DNA of 64,000 nt. It comes from Bradyrhizobium sp. WBOS07 (GTDB lineage: Bacteria; Pseudomonadota; Alphaproteobacteria; Rhizobiales; Xanthobacteraceae). Shown here piece after piece: positions 8,526 to 17,642 of the stretch. How positions within the stretch are numbered: the first letter of the stretch is position 1; each line of letters opens with the position of its first letter. The stretch lies in the NCBI RefSeq assembly GCF_024585165.1, contig NZ_CP029008.1, forward strand, positions 3,224,001 through 3,288,000, given 5' to 3'. The position numbers and the translations under genes were made by a program. The notes under the pieces are model-generated. The model saw nothing but the letters and a program-made list of their open reading frames with translations. It did no database searches and was not told the DNA's origin.

Positions 8526-9527
8526 GTGATTGATCGGAAATGGAACGTGATGGTCACCGGTGGCGCCGGCTATGTTGGCAGCGTGCTGGTTCCCCAGTTG
8601 CTGGCGGCCGGCCACAAGGTCACGGTGCTCGACCTCTTCATGTACGGTGACGACGTCTTCAACGCCGTTCGCGACAATCCGAACCTGCGCCTGATCAAGG
8701 GCGACATCCGCGATGAGGCGGCGGTCAACGAGGCCCTGCGCGGCAACGACGCGGTGATCCACCTCGCCTGCATCTCCAACGACCCCTCGTTCGAGCTGGA
8801 CCCGGCGCTCGGCAAGTCCATCAACTACGACTGCTTCCGGCCGATGGTGCGCGCGGCGAAGAAGGCCGGCATCAAGCGCTTCATCTACGCCTCCTCGTCG
8901 AGCGTCTACGGCATCAAGGACGAGGCCGAGGTGACCGAGGAATTGTCCTGCGAGCCGCTCACCGACTACTCCAAGTTCAAGGCGATGTGCGAGACCGACC
9001 TCGCCGAAGAGGCGGCGCCCGGCTTCGTCACCTGCACGGTTCGTCCCGCCACCGTCTGCGGCTACGCTCCGCGGCAGCGGCTCGACGTCGTGGTCAACAT
9101 CCTGACCAACCTCGCGGTCAACACCGGCCGCATCCGCGTGTTCGGCGGAACGCAGAAGCGGCCCAACCTGCACATCCAGGACATGTCGGCGGCCTATCTG
9201 TTCCTGCTGCAGCAGGACGACGCGAAGATCGACGGCAAGACCTACAACATCGGCTATGAGAACCACTCGCTGATGAAGATCGCCGACATCGTCAAGTCGG
9301 TGGTCGGAGACAACGTCGACGTCGCCGTCGAGCCGACCGACGATCTGCGCTCCTACCACGTCTCTTCGGAGAAGATCCGCCGCGAGCTCGGATTTGCGCC
9401 GACCCACACGATCGAGCAGGCCGTGTCCGGTCTCGTGGACGCCTTCAAGGCCGGCCGCCTGCCGAACTCGCTCAACGATCCCCGATATTTCAACATCAAG
9501 ATGATGCAGAACATCAGCCTGAAGTGA
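8526..9527 (+). CDS. NAD-dependent epimerase/dehydratase (extended SDR)
   Basis: The 333-residue extended SDR has MVTGGAGYVGSVLVPQLLAA at the N-terminus, IYASSSSVYGI and YSKFK (YxxxK) in the catalytic region and VRPATVCGYAPRQRLD in the substrate part. It starts with GTG at 8526, 27 bases after the previous gene, and its stop overlaps the next start (GTGA at 9524). It is distinct from the epimerase at 5834, suggesting two successive conversions of one activated sugar. Confidence 0.8.
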   Translation: MIDRKWNVMVTGGAGYVGSVLVPQLLAAGHKVTVLDLFMYGDDVFNAVRDNPNLRLIKGDIRDEAAVNEALRGNDAVIHLACISNDPSFELDPALGKSINYDCFRPMVRAAKKAGIKRFIYASSSSVYGIKDEAEVTEELSCEPLTDYSKFKAMCETDLAEEAAPGFVTCTVRPATVCGYAPRQRLDVVVNILTNLAVNTGRIRVFGGTQKRPNLHIQDMSAAYLFLLQQDDAKIDGKTYNIGYENHSLMKIADIVKSVVGDNVDVAVEPTDDLRSYHVSSEKIRRELGFAPTHTIEQAVSGLVDAFKAGRLPNSLNDPRYFNIKMMQNISLK

Positions 9528-10144
9528 GCGGCGTGCGGATCGGCATCGATTTCGACAACACGATCATCTGCTACGACAAGGTCTTTGCCGCCGCCGCGCG
9601 CCAGCGCGGGCTGGTGCCCGAGGGCTGGGTGGGGCTGAAGACCGAAGTGCGGGATTTCCTGCGGTCCCGCGCCGGCGGCGAGCTGGCCTGGCAGGGGCTG
9701 CAAGGCTTCGTCTACGGCAAGGGCATCGTCGGCGCCGAGATCTATCCTGGGGTCCGTGAGTTTCTCTCCAGCTGCCGCAGGGCCGGCGCGAGCGTCTTCA
9801 TCGTCAGCCACAAGACGCAGTTCGGCCATCAGGACCCCGATCGCGTCGACTTGCGCGAGGCCGCGCGCGGCTGGTTGAAAGCCGCGGGCCTCGTCGATAC
9901 CGCCGATACGGCGCTGGCGGCGGGCAATGTTTATTTCGAGGACACGCTGGCGGCCAAGGTCGAGCGGCTCGCGAGCCTGAAGCTCGATATCTTCATCGAC
10001 GATCTCGTCGATGTCTTCGAGCAGCCGCATTTTCCGAAGGCGACGCGATCGATCCTGTTCACGCAGTCGCGGCCGCCTCATCCCGCCCATTGCGAGCCGA
10101 TCGCGAGCTGGGCGGACATCAGCCGCGGGGTGTTCGCGCCATGA
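9524..10144 (+). CDS. HAD-superfamily protein, probable sugar phosphatase
   Basis: This 206-residue protein has the HAD motif I RIGIDFDNTIICYD (nucleophile Asp9, second Asp11), a VSHKTQFG motif II-like stretch and a late acidic DIFIDDLVDVF motif IV. HAD enzymes remove phosphate; beside a heptose-type kinase it may supply the GmhB-like step, though a family-specific match is not claimed. It starts with GTG inside the preceding stop and ends inside the next start (ATGA), a clear sign of translational coupling. Confidence 0.6.
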   Translation: MSGVRIGIDFDNTIICYDKVFAAAARQRGLVPEGWVGLKTEVRDFLRSRAGGELAWQGLQGFVYGKGIVGAEIYPGVREFLSSCRRAGASVFIVSHKTQFGHQDPDRVDLREAARGWLKAAGLVDTADTALAAGNVYFEDTLAAKVERLASLKLDIFIDDLVDVFEQPHFPKATRSILFTQSRPPHPAHCEPIASWADISRGVFAP

Positions 10145-11178
10145 GCGAGCCGGACCTGAACGCGCTGGATGCAATTTCGATCGGCAGCCGCCTGGCCGGC
10201 GCGCAGGTCGTTGCCGCTCAACCGGCGCGGTCCGGCGGCAACAACCGGGTGTTTCGGCTGGAGATGGCGAAGGGACCGCCCCTCGCCCTCAAGCATTATC
10301 CGTCCGACGGGCGCGATCGCCTGGGACAGGAATACGACGCGCTCACGTTTCTGTCGCGCCACGGCATCTCGTCGACGCCGCGGCCCATCGCAAAGGACGC
10401 AGATGCATTCTGCGCGCTGTATCAATGGTTCGACGGTGACGCGGCGGTGCTGCGTCCCCAGGAGAACGATGCCGACCAGCTGGCCGATTTCCTGATCGAA
10501 TTGCAGAAATTGCGCGATGCCGAGGGTGCGCAGACCCTGCGGAACGCCTCGGCCAGCATCTTCTCGCCCGAGCAAGCCGTCGCCCAGTACGAGCAGCGCC
10601 TCGACGGATTGAGGAAGGCCGCGGACCATGATCCGGATCTGCGTGCGTTCATCGACGGCAGCCTGGTTCCCACCACCGCTGCCGCCGTTCGACGCCTCCG
10701 TCGACGTTATGCGGAACTCGGCCGGAATCCCGCAGCGGACCTCTTGCCCGCTCATCGCGCATTGAGCCCCTCGGACTTCGGGCTGCACAACGCGCTGCGC
10801 GCCGAAGACGGCAGGCTGCGCTTCATCGACTTCGAATATTTCGGGTGGGACGATCCGGTCAAGCTCGTGTCCGACACCGCAATTCACCCAGGCAGCGATC
10901 TGCCCGCGGCCAGCGCGAACCGATTGATCGAGAGGCTCTCGCGCGCTTTCGAAGCCGGGGATGACGCGTTTGCGATCCGCCGTGACGTGCTGTATCCTGT
11001 GTTCGGGGCGATTTGGTGCCTGATTGTCCTGAATGCCTATTTGCCCGAAAGCCGCTCCCGGCGCGCTCTGGCTGCGCAAGGTGGCGATCTGACGGTCCGC
11101 CTTGCCGGTCAGCTCGACAAAGCCCGCCGGCTTCATCAAACGATTTGCCAACGTGATCCAGATCTCACCCCACGCTGA
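10141..11178 (+). CDS. Aminoglycoside-phosphotransferase-like small-molecule kinase
   Basis: The 345-residue protein has the APH/choline-kinase fold markers: LALKHYP (ATP lysine region), SPSDFGLHNAL (Asp212 and Asn217 in place of the usual HGDxxxxN) and RFIDFEYFGWDDP (metal Asp230). The first residues of the catalytic motif are changed from HG to PS while Asp and Asn remain, so activity is plausible. It probably phosphorylates a sugar or a polar head group in the glycan pathway. ATG at 10141 overlaps the HAD stop; the 3' end overlaps the transketolase gene. Confidence 0.65.
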   Translation: MSEPDLNALDAISIGSRLAGAQVVAAQPARSGGNNRVFRLEMAKGPPLALKHYPSDGRDRLGQEYDALTFLSRHGISSTPRPIAKDADAFCALYQWFDGDAAVLRPQENDADQLADFLIELQKLRDAEGAQTLRNASASIFSPEQAVAQYEQRLDGLRKAADHDPDLRAFIDGSLVPTTAAAVRRLRRRYAELGRNPAADLLPAHRALSPSDFGLHNALRAEDGRLRFIDFEYFGWDDPVKLVSDTAIHPGSDLPAASANRLIERLSRAFEAGDDAFAIRRDVLYPVFGAIWCLIVLNAYLPESRSRRALAAQGGDLTVRLAGQLDKARRLHQTICQRDPDLTPR

Positions 11179-12001
11179 AGCCGCCCTCACCTGCACGCTG
11201 GACGAGCGCAGTCTCTACTTGCGCCGCCTGGTCCTCGGTTCTGTCCGCTCCGCGGGACGCGGCCATGTCGGCCCGGCCCTGTCGCTGATCGAGATGGTCC
11301 GCGTGCTCTACGACGACGTGCTGCGGATCGACCCGCAAAATCCGCGCGATCCCAATCGCGATCGCGCCATCCTGAGCAAGGGCCACGGTTGTCTCGCGCT
11401 CTATGCCCTGCTCGCCGATCGCGGCTTCTTCCCGTTGTCGGAGCTCGAGGGCTTCTGCGGCTCCGACAGTATCCTGGGCGGACATCCCGAATACGGCATG
11501 GTGCCGGGGGTCGAGGCCTCGACCGGCGCGCTCGGACACGGCCTGTCGATCGGCGTCGGCCTTGCGCTCGCCGCCCGCATGCGCGAGCGCAGCTACCGGA
11601 CCTTCGTCCTGCTCGGCGACGGCGAGATCAACGAGGGGTCGGTGTGGGAAGCCGCCATGGGCGCGGCCAAGCACGGGCTCGACAACCTGGTCGCCATGAT
11701 CGACTACAACAAGCTGCAGAGCTACGGACCGACCGATTACGTCCTGCCGCTGGAGCCGCTCGCGGACAAATGGCGCAGCTTCGGCTTTGCCGTGCAGGAG
11801 CTCAACGGCCACGACATCGGCGCGCTGCGCACCGTCTTGAAGCAGGTCCCGGCCGTTCCGGGCAAACCCACCGCGATCATCTGCCATACCGTCAAGGGCA
11901 AGGGTCTGCCGCCCGCGGAATCCAACGCCGATTGGCATCACAAGAACAAGCTGACCGACAGCGAACTCGACGCCATTCGCGTCGCCGTCGGCGATTTTTG
12001 A
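11153..12001 (+). CDS. Transketolase-like protein, N-terminal (TPP-binding) subunit
   Basis: The 282-residue subunit contains SKGHGCLALYALL, GHPEYG, TGALGHGLSIGVGLA and the thiamine-diphosphate motif GDGEINEGSVWEA (starting at residue 155) with a later Asn in IDYNKLQ. It pairs with the next gene to form a split transketolase that moves two-carbon units between sugars. Such pairs beside aminotransferases occur in unusual-sugar clusters. GTG at 11153 was chosen; it overlaps the kinase gene by 26 bases. A TTG at 11102 is a less likely start. Confidence 0.85.
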   Translation: MIQISPHAEAALTCTLDERSLYLRRLVLGSVRSAGRGHVGPALSLIEMVRVLYDDVLRIDPQNPRDPNRDRAILSKGHGCLALYALLADRGFFPLSELEGFCGSDSILGGHPEYGMVPGVEASTGALGHGLSIGVGLALAARMRERSYRTFVLLGDGEINEGSVWEAAMGAAKHGLDNLVAMIDYNKLQSYGPTDYVLPLEPLADKWRSFGFAVQELNGHDIGALRTVLKQVPAVPGKPTAIICHTVKGKGLPPAESNADWHHKNKLTDSELDAIRVAVGDF

Positions 12002-12011
12002 TCGGCTCCCC

Positions 12012-12971
12012 ATGCGCAACACCGCGATGAACATGGTCCACAAGCTCGCCGCGCGCGACGAGCGGGTGCTCTACATCGGCTCCGATCCCGGCGCCGGCAC
12101 GCTGCGCGCGATGAGCAAGGAGTTTCCCAAGCGCCATCTGATCGAGGGCATTTCGGAGGCGCACATCATCGGCATGTCGGCCGGTCTGGCGATGGAGGGC
12201 TTCGTGCCCTACGTCAACACCATCGCGACATTCCTCACCCGCCGCTGCTACGAGCAGGTCGCCGTCGATCTCTGCCTGCACAACCTGCCGGTACGGCTGA
12301 TCGCCAATGGCGGCGGTCTCGTCTACGCGCCGCTCGGCCCCACCCACCAGGCGATCGAGGACATCGCCATCATGCGGGCGCTGCCGAACATGACGGTGAT
12401 CTGCCCATGCGACGCCGACGAGGCCGCGCGCATGATGGACAAGACGCTCGACTGGACCGGGCCGATCTACATCCGGCTGGGCAAGGGCGGCGACGCCATC
12501 GTCTCGAAGGCCGAGCACGGCTTCGAGATCGGCAAGGCCATCCTGATGCGGCCGCCGGGCGACGTTCTCATGGTGACCACGGGCATCATGCTCCAGCGCG
12601 CCATCGCCGCCGCCGACCAGCTCGCCGCACAGGGCATTCGCGCCGGCATCCTGCACATGCACACGGTGAAGCCGCTCGACGCCGAGGCGCTGCTCCAGGC
12701 GGTGCGCGGCACCAAGCTCGTGGCGACGCTGGAGGAGCACGTGCCCTCCGGCGGCCTCGGCAGCGCCGTCGCCGAAACGCTGATCGACAGGCTCGGCTCC
12801 GGCTTTCCCGCCATGCTCCGGCTCTCGCTGCCGGACCGCTTCATGCACAATTACGGCTCGCAGGATTCGCTGCTGAAGAAGCACGGACTGTCCGCCAACG
12901 CCATCGCGACGTCGATCGAGCACGCGCTCGCGGCGTCGCGCAGCTCCGCTCCTCAACTTCATTCCACCTGA
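12012..12971 (+). CDS. Transketolase-like protein, C-terminal (pyrimidine-binding) subunit
   Basis: The 319-residue subunit has the pyrimidine-domain motif LIEGISEAHIIGMSAGLAME, with the Glu that activates thiamine diphosphate (EGISEAH), GGGLVYAPLGPTHQAIED and a C-terminal domain with EEHVPSGGLGSAVAE. It is the partner of the gene 10 bases upstream. Together they equal one transketolase polypeptide; the substrate is unknown. Confidence 0.85.
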   Translation: MRNTAMNMVHKLAARDERVLYIGSDPGAGTLRAMSKEFPKRHLIEGISEAHIIGMSAGLAMEGFVPYVNTIATFLTRRCYEQVAVDLCLHNLPVRLIANGGGLVYAPLGPTHQAIEDIAIMRALPNMTVICPCDADEAARMMDKTLDWTGPIYIRLGKGGDAIVSKAEHGFEIGKAILMRPPGDVLMVTTGIMLQRAIAAADQLAAQGIRAGILHMHTVKPLDAEALLQAVRGTKLVATLEEHVPSGGLGSAVAETLIDRLGSGFPAMLRLSLPDRFMHNYGSQDSLLKKHGLSANAIATSIEHALAASRSSAPQLHST

Positions 12972-12979
12972 CGGGTCAC

Positions 12980-14086
12980 ATGTACGACGTTCGATATTCC
13001 TATCTGCTCGAGCAATTCTCCGACCCCGCTCCGATCCTGGCCGAGATCGGCCGGCTGGTTGCGACCGGTGACTTCACCCTTGGCAAGCCCGTTGCCGAAT
13101 TCGAGAAGCGCTTTGCCGAGCTGATCGGCGTGCGCCACGCCATCGGCGTCGGATCGGGCACTGACGCGCTCAAGCTGCCGCTCAAGGCGCTCGGCATCGG
13201 TCACGGCGACGAGGTCATCACCGCCGCCAACACCTTCATCGCCACCGTCGGTGCGATCGCGGAAACCGGTGCGAGGCCGGTGCTGGTCGATTGCGACGAT
13301 TCCTTCTGCATGAACGTCGACCAGGTCGAGGCCGCGATCACCGAGAAGACCAAGGCGATCATGCCGGTGCAGTTGACCGGCGAGGTCACCGATATGGGCA
13401 AGCTGATGGCGATCGCCAAGCGTCGCAACGTGCCCGTGGTCGAGGACGCCTGCCAGGGCATCCTGTCGGAGTTTGCGGGCAAGCGCTCCGGCACGCACGG
13501 CATCGCGGCCGGCTTCTCCCTGCATCCGCTCAAGAACCTCAACGTCTGGGGCGATGCCGGCGTCGTCGTCACCAATGACGACGGCATGAACGAGAAGCTC
13601 CGCCTGATCCGCAACCACGGCATGAAGAACCGCGACGAGATCGCGATCCTCGGCTGCAATTCGCGGCTCGATTCCCTCCAGGCGGTCGTCGGCAACTGGC
13701 TGATCGGTCAAACCAGCGAGATCACGCGGCGCCGGATCGAGAATGCCGCCTATTACGACGCGGGCCTTGCCGGCCTGCCTGGCCTGCGCGTCCCGCCGCG
13801 CCGGCCCAACGTGAAGCACGTCTACCATCTCTACATGGTGTTCGCCGAACGCCGCGACGAGCTTTACAAGTACTGCCTGGATAACGGCATCGAGGCCAAG
13901 ATCCACTATCCGATCCCACTGTATCAGCAGGAAGGCCTGAAGCATCTCGGCTACGCGCCCGGCACCTTCCCGGTCACCGACCGCCATGCCAAGGAGGTCA
14001 TCAGCTTCCCCGTCGACCAGCATCTGACGCGCGCGCAGCAGGACCGCGTCATCGAGACCGTCAGGAAGTTCTGCCATGGACGCTGA
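12980..14086 (+). CDS. DegT/DnrJ/EryC1/StrS sugar aminotransferase 1
   Basis: This 368-residue PLP enzyme has GVGSGTDALKLPLKALGIG, VVEDACQG (Asp156 contacts the PLP nitrogen) and FSLHPLKNLNVWGDAG with the Schiff-base Lys185. The family transaminates keto groups on nucleotide sugars or cyclitols. ATG at 12980 follows the transketolase stop by 8 bases; the long open frame upstream of it is the transketolase gene read out of frame. The next gene, a related aminotransferase, overlaps by 11 bases. Confidence 0.88.
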   Translation: MYDVRYSYLLEQFSDPAPILAEIGRLVATGDFTLGKPVAEFEKRFAELIGVRHAIGVGSGTDALKLPLKALGIGHGDEVITAANTFIATVGAIAETGARPVLVDCDDSFCMNVDQVEAAITEKTKAIMPVQLTGEVTDMGKLMAIAKRRNVPVVEDACQGILSEFAGKRSGTHGIAAGFSLHPLKNLNVWGDAGVVVTNDDGMNEKLRLIRNHGMKNRDEIAILGCNSRLDSLQAVVGNWLIGQTSEITRRRIENAAYYDAGLAGLPGLRVPPRRPNVKHVYHLYMVFAERRDELYKYCLDNGIEAKIHYPIPLYQQEGLKHLGYAPGTFPVTDRHAKEVISFPVDQHLTRAQQDRVIETVRKFCHGR

Positions 14087-15194
14087 CACCGGCCGCCGGC
14101 GCATCGGTTACGTCAATCTTCCCGCGCAATTCGAGGAAGAGCGCGCCGAGATCATGCAGGCGGTGGAAGGTGTATTCCAGCGCGGCGACTTCATCGGCGG
14201 CGCGGCGGTAGGCAAGCTCGAGGAGGAATTGTCGGCCTATCTCGGCTCGCCGCATGTGGTGACGCTGAATTCCGGCACCGACGCGCTGATCCTGGCCTTG
14301 CGGGCGCTCGACATCGGCCCCGGCGACGAGGTCATCACGCCCCCGAATTCGTTCGTGGCCTCGACCGCCGCGATCATCGCGGTCGGCGCCACGCCGGTGT
14401 TTGCGGACGTGCTGCCGGACCAGAACATCGATCCGGCCGCGGTCGAGGCCGCGGTCACGGCGCGCACCAAGGCGATCATGCCGGTGCATCTGACCGGGCG
14501 CATGGCCGACATGACCCCGCTGATGGCGATCGCGGACAAGCACGCGCTCGCGGTGATCGAGGACAGCGCCCAGGCGGTCGGCTCGACATATGACGGCCGG
14601 ATGAGCGGCACCATCGGCACGTTCGGTTGCTTCTCCGCCCATCCCTTGAAGAATCTCAACGCGGCCGGCGATGCCGGTTTCCTCGTCACCGCCGACGCCG
14701 ATCTCGCGGCCAGAATCCGCAGACTGCGCAACCACGGCCTGATCAACCGCAGCGACGTCCAGGAATGGGGCATCGTCTCACGGCTCGACACGCTGCAGGC
14801 TGAGGTGCTGCGCGTGCGCCTGCGTCATCTGCCCTCGGTGATCGAACGCCGGCGGCGCAACGCCGCGCAATACCGCGCCGAGCTGGAAGGCCTGCCTCTG
14901 TTCATTCCGCCCTGCCGCAACATCGAGTTCAACACCTTCCATACCTTCGTGGTGCAGACCGACCGGCGCAACGACTTCCAGAAATATCTGGCCGACAAGG
15001 GCATCGAGACCGCCATCCACTATCCGATCCCGATCCACCTGCAGCCGGCGGCGGCGCATCTGGGTCATGGCCGCGGCGCGTTCCCGGTGACCGAGCGGCA
15101 GGCGGACCAGATCCTCACGCTTCCCATCAACCAGTTCCTGTCGGCCGCCGATATCAGCTATATCTGCGCGACCGCCCGGGAGTACTTTGCATGA
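14076..15194 (+). CDS. DegT/DnrJ/EryC1/StrS sugar aminotransferase 2
   Basis: The 372-residue protein has LNSGTDALILALRALDIG, VIEDSAQAVGS (Asp163) and CFSAHPLKNLNAAGDAG with the PLP Lys192. It is similar to the gene just upstream in length and motif order but clearly diverged, so the two may act on different positions or as a heteromer. ATG at 14076 lies inside the previous gene; its stop overlaps the oxygenase start (ATGA). Confidence 0.88.
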   Translation: MDADTGRRRIGYVNLPAQFEEERAEIMQAVEGVFQRGDFIGGAAVGKLEEELSAYLGSPHVVTLNSGTDALILALRALDIGPGDEVITPPNSFVASTAAIIAVGATPVFADVLPDQNIDPAAVEAAVTARTKAIMPVHLTGRMADMTPLMAIADKHALAVIEDSAQAVGSTYDGRMSGTIGTFGCFSAHPLKNLNAAGDAGFLVTADADLAARIRRLRNHGLINRSDVQEWGIVSRLDTLQAEVLRVRLRHLPSVIERRRRNAAQYRAELEGLPLFIPPCRNIEFNTFHTFVVQTDRRNDFQKYLADKGIETAIHYPIPIHLQPAAAHLGHGRGAFPVTERQADQILTLPINQFLSAADISYICATAREYFA

Positions 15195-15997
15195 CGGATA
15201 CGGACTTCCTTCAGGCTGACGAGCAGGAGCTGGCGCAGCGCTTCATCGACGACGGCTTCGTGACCACGCCGGCCGACGATCGCGCCGGGCTCGACCGCAT
15301 CCAGCGGCGCGCTGCGGAGCTTGCGGCGGACTATCTGAAGCTGCCGCACAGCAACGATCCCTATGCGATGCTCGACGGCATCCATACGCGGGTCAGCGTG
15401 GACGATCTCAACGGGCTGCGGCTGCACGTCTTCAACGGCCTCAATGCCGAGCCGTGGTTCCGGCCGACCTATTTCCGCCTGGCGCGCTCGACGATCGAGA
15501 CCATCGTCGGCAACGAGCTTTGCATGCAGCGCCGCGTCAATCTCAGCATCCAGATGCCAGGGGACAGCTCGTCGCTGCTCGCCACCCATTCCGACGTCTG
15601 GTCGGGCGACTCGCCGTTCGAGGTCGTGGTGTGGGTGCCGCTGGTCGACGTGCACCGCACCAAAGCGATGTATCTGCTGCCGCCGTCGCTGAACGGCGAG
15701 ATGCAGGATCGGATGGCAAGCCTGCGCAGCGCCGAGGAACTCTACAAGACGATCAAGCCGCACGCGACCTTCATCGAGATTCCCTACGGTCACGTGATGC
15801 TGTTCAACCAGACCCTGATGCACGGCAACCGCGTCAACGAAGAGCCCGGCACGCGGTGGAGCATGAACTGCCGCTTCAAGAGCATCATGTCGCCCTACGC
15901 CGACAAGCGCTTCGGCGAGTTCTTCGAGCCGATCCTGCTGCGCCCGGCGACCCGGGTCGGCATGCAGTACAAGCTGCCGGGAGGCTTCCATGGCTGA
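15191..15997 (+). CDS. Sporadic-carbohydrate-cluster 2OG-Fe(II) oxygenase family protein
   Basis: The 268-residue protein has a 2-oxoglutarate/Fe(II) facial triad: His133 and Asp135 in LATHSDVWSG and His211 in LMHGNRVNEEPGTRWSMNCR, with the following Arg suited to bind 2OG. Its placement directly before an LIC12192-type gene matches the two-gene signature of sporadic carbohydrate clusters known from Leptospira and scattered bacteria. It likely hydroxylates or oxidises a sugar. It overlaps neighbours at both ends. Confidence 0.75.
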   Translation: MTDTDFLQADEQELAQRFIDDGFVTTPADDRAGLDRIQRRAAELAADYLKLPHSNDPYAMLDGIHTRVSVDDLNGLRLHVFNGLNAEPWFRPTYFRLARSTIETIVGNELCMQRRVNLSIQMPGDSSSLLATHSDVWSGDSPFEVVVWVPLVDVHRTKAMYLLPPSLNGEMQDRMASLRSAEELYKTIKPHATFIEIPYGHVMLFNQTLMHGNRVNEEPGTRWSMNCRFKSIMSPYADKRFGEFFEPILLRPATRVGMQYKLPGGFHG

Positions 15998-16382
15998 GCG
16001 AGCCGGCCATCGCGGCTATATCGGCGCCCGGCCGCTGAACGGCAGCCGCACCCCGCAGCACGTCCAGAACATCGTGATCCGCGACTATGCGCGGCGGAAG
16101 AACCTGCAATTCCTGCTCAGCGCCGTCGAGCACATCATGCCCGGCAGCTACATGGTGCTCGAGGACATTCTCGACGAGCTGCCGCAGCTGCGCGGAATGA
16201 TTCTCTACAGCATCTTCATGCTGCCGCCCGACGAGGCTCGCCGGCGGGAAATCTACGACCGCGTGCTGCGCGAAGGCTGCGACCTCCACGCAGCCGTCGA
16301 GGAAATCACGCTGGCCTCGCCGAAGGACATCCAGGCCGTAGAGGACATCCTGCTGGTCAACAAATACGCGACCATCCTGTGA
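15990..16382 (+). CDS. LIC12192-family sporadic carbohydrate cluster protein
   Basis: The 130-residue protein, with GHRGYIGARPLNGSRTPQHV at the start and FMLPPDEARRREIYDRVL later, fits from memory the LIC12192 family defined by its presence in sporadic carbohydrate clusters. No enzymatic motif or membrane segment is evident and no biochemical role is known. It overlaps the oxygenase gene by 8 bases, so the two are probably made together. Confidence 0.7.
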   Translation: MAERAGHRGYIGARPLNGSRTPQHVQNIVIRDYARRKNLQFLLSAVEHIMPGSYMVLEDILDELPQLRGMILYSIFMLPPDEARRREIYDRVLREGCDLHAAVEEITLASPKDIQAVEDILLVNKYATIL

Positions 16383-16407
16383 CGATGCCGCGGACCGGTT
16401 GAGCCCC

Positions 16408-17073
16408 ATGAGCGAGATCAACCTGCTCCAGCCGATGCACGCTTCGACCAGGCGGGACTACGTCCAGCGCGTGGTCGAGCACGACAAGGCGGAATCCGCC
16501 ACCGTCGCGCGGCAATGGGGCCGCGACTATTGGGACGGCGACCGGCGCTACGGCTATGGCGGCTATCGCTATGACGGACGCTGGCGCCCGCTCGCCCAGA
16601 CCCTGATCGATCGCTACGGCATCGAGCCCGGCATGAGCGTGCTCGACGTCGGCTGCGGCAAGGGTTATTTGCTCTACGAGTTCACCCAGCTCGTCCCCGA
16701 CCTTACCATCGCCGGCATCGACATCTCCGAGTACGGCATCGCCAATGCCAAGGAGGAGATCCGGCCGCAGCTCCAGGTCGGCAACGCCGTCGAGCTGCCC
16801 TACCCCGGTCACAGCTTCGATCTCGTGGTGTCGCTCGGCGTGCTGCACAACCTTCCGCTCGAGGACGTGTTCCGCGCGGTGCCCGAGATCGAGCGCGTCG
16901 GACGCGGCGCCTCGAAATACCTGATGGTGGAATCCTTCCGCAACGAGCGCGAGAAGGCCAATCTGCTCTACTGGCAGCTCACCTGCCTGAGCTTCCACGG
17001 CCCGGAAACCTGGGCGTGGATCTACGACAAATGCGGGTACCGGGGCGACCATGGGTTCATCTTCTTCGAATGA
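16408..17073 (+). CDS. Class I SAM-dependent methyltransferase
   Basis: The 221-residue protein has SAM motif I VLDVGCGKGYLLYEF (about residues 79-93), IAGIDISEYGI and DLVVSLGVLHNLP, the usual Rossmann methyltransferase set. Its target is probably a sugar or sugar precursor of the island. ATG at 16408 was chosen over a TTG three codons upstream. The 3' end overlaps the WbuC gene by 23 bases. Confidence 0.75.
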   Translation: MSEINLLQPMHASTRRDYVQRVVEHDKAESATVARQWGRDYWDGDRRYGYGGYRYDGRWRPLAQTLIDRYGIEPGMSVLDVGCGKGYLLYEFTQLVPDLTIAGIDISEYGIANAKEEIRPQLQVGNAVELPYPGHSFDLVVSLGVLHNLPLEDVFRAVPEIERVGRGASKYLMVESFRNEREKANLLYWQLTCLSFHGPETWAWIYDKCGYRGDHGFIFFE

Positions 17074-17638
17074 GGCAACGGGCCTGCGCCGGCCGACCTC
17101 GCTGCGCGCGCAGAATCCCGAAGTGTATTATTCTGACGATGCCATCGTCACGGCGGATGACGCCACGATCGCGGAGCTGAAACGCATCGCCGCCGGCAAT
17201 CCGCGTCTGCGCAGCCGGCTGTGCACGCACCCCGATCCCTCATCCGGCCTGCACGAGATGCTGATCGTGCACCATCGGGAGGCCTATGTGCGGCCCCACA
17301 AGCATCTCGGCAAACCGGAATCGTTTCACGTCATCGAGGGCACCGCGCAGGTCGTGATCTTCGAGGATGACGGCCGCATTCGCGACGTGCTCGAGATGGC
17401 GCCCTACGGCCAGGGCAAGCGCTGCTACTACCGCATGCCGGAAAAGGTCTTTCATTCGATCCTGATCACCTCGGAATGGCTGGTGTTCCACGAAACCACC
17501 GCCGGTCCGTTCGATCCCTCCCGGACGGTTTTTCCGGACTGGGCGCCCGATGGCAGCAACGCCGCCGAAGTGCGCGACTACGTCACGCAGATCGGCAGGC
17601 TCGTCATCGAACATCAAGGCCGCGATGCGAGGGCCTGA
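17051..17638 (+). CDS. WbuC-family cupin-fold metalloprotein
   Basis: The 195-residue cupin contains HHREAYVRPHKHLGKPESFH and VIEGTAQVVIFEDDG, with clustered histidines suited to metal binding, followed by FHSILITSEWLVFHETTAGP. This is the pattern of WbuC proteins found in O-antigen clusters; their catalytic role is not established. It starts inside the methyltransferase gene and ends 4 bases before the large membrane protein gene. Confidence 0.75.
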   Translation: MGSSSSNEATGLRRPTSLRAQNPEVYYSDDAIVTADDATIAELKRIAAGNPRLRSRLCTHPDPSSGLHEMLIVHHREAYVRPHKHLGKPESFHVIEGTAQVVIFEDDGRIRDVLEMAPYGQGKRCYYRMPEKVFHSILITSEWLVFHETTAGPFDPSRTVFPDWAPDGSNAAEVRDYVTQIGRLVIEHQGRDARA

Positions 17639-17642
17639 GGCC

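Noticed and set aside
6909..9407. 832-codon open frame on the minus strand
   Set aside because: It lies opposite the HldE-like and SDR genes, whose motifs are unmistakable; the antisense reading is Val/Asp/Arg-rich with no domain, as expected in high-GC DNA.
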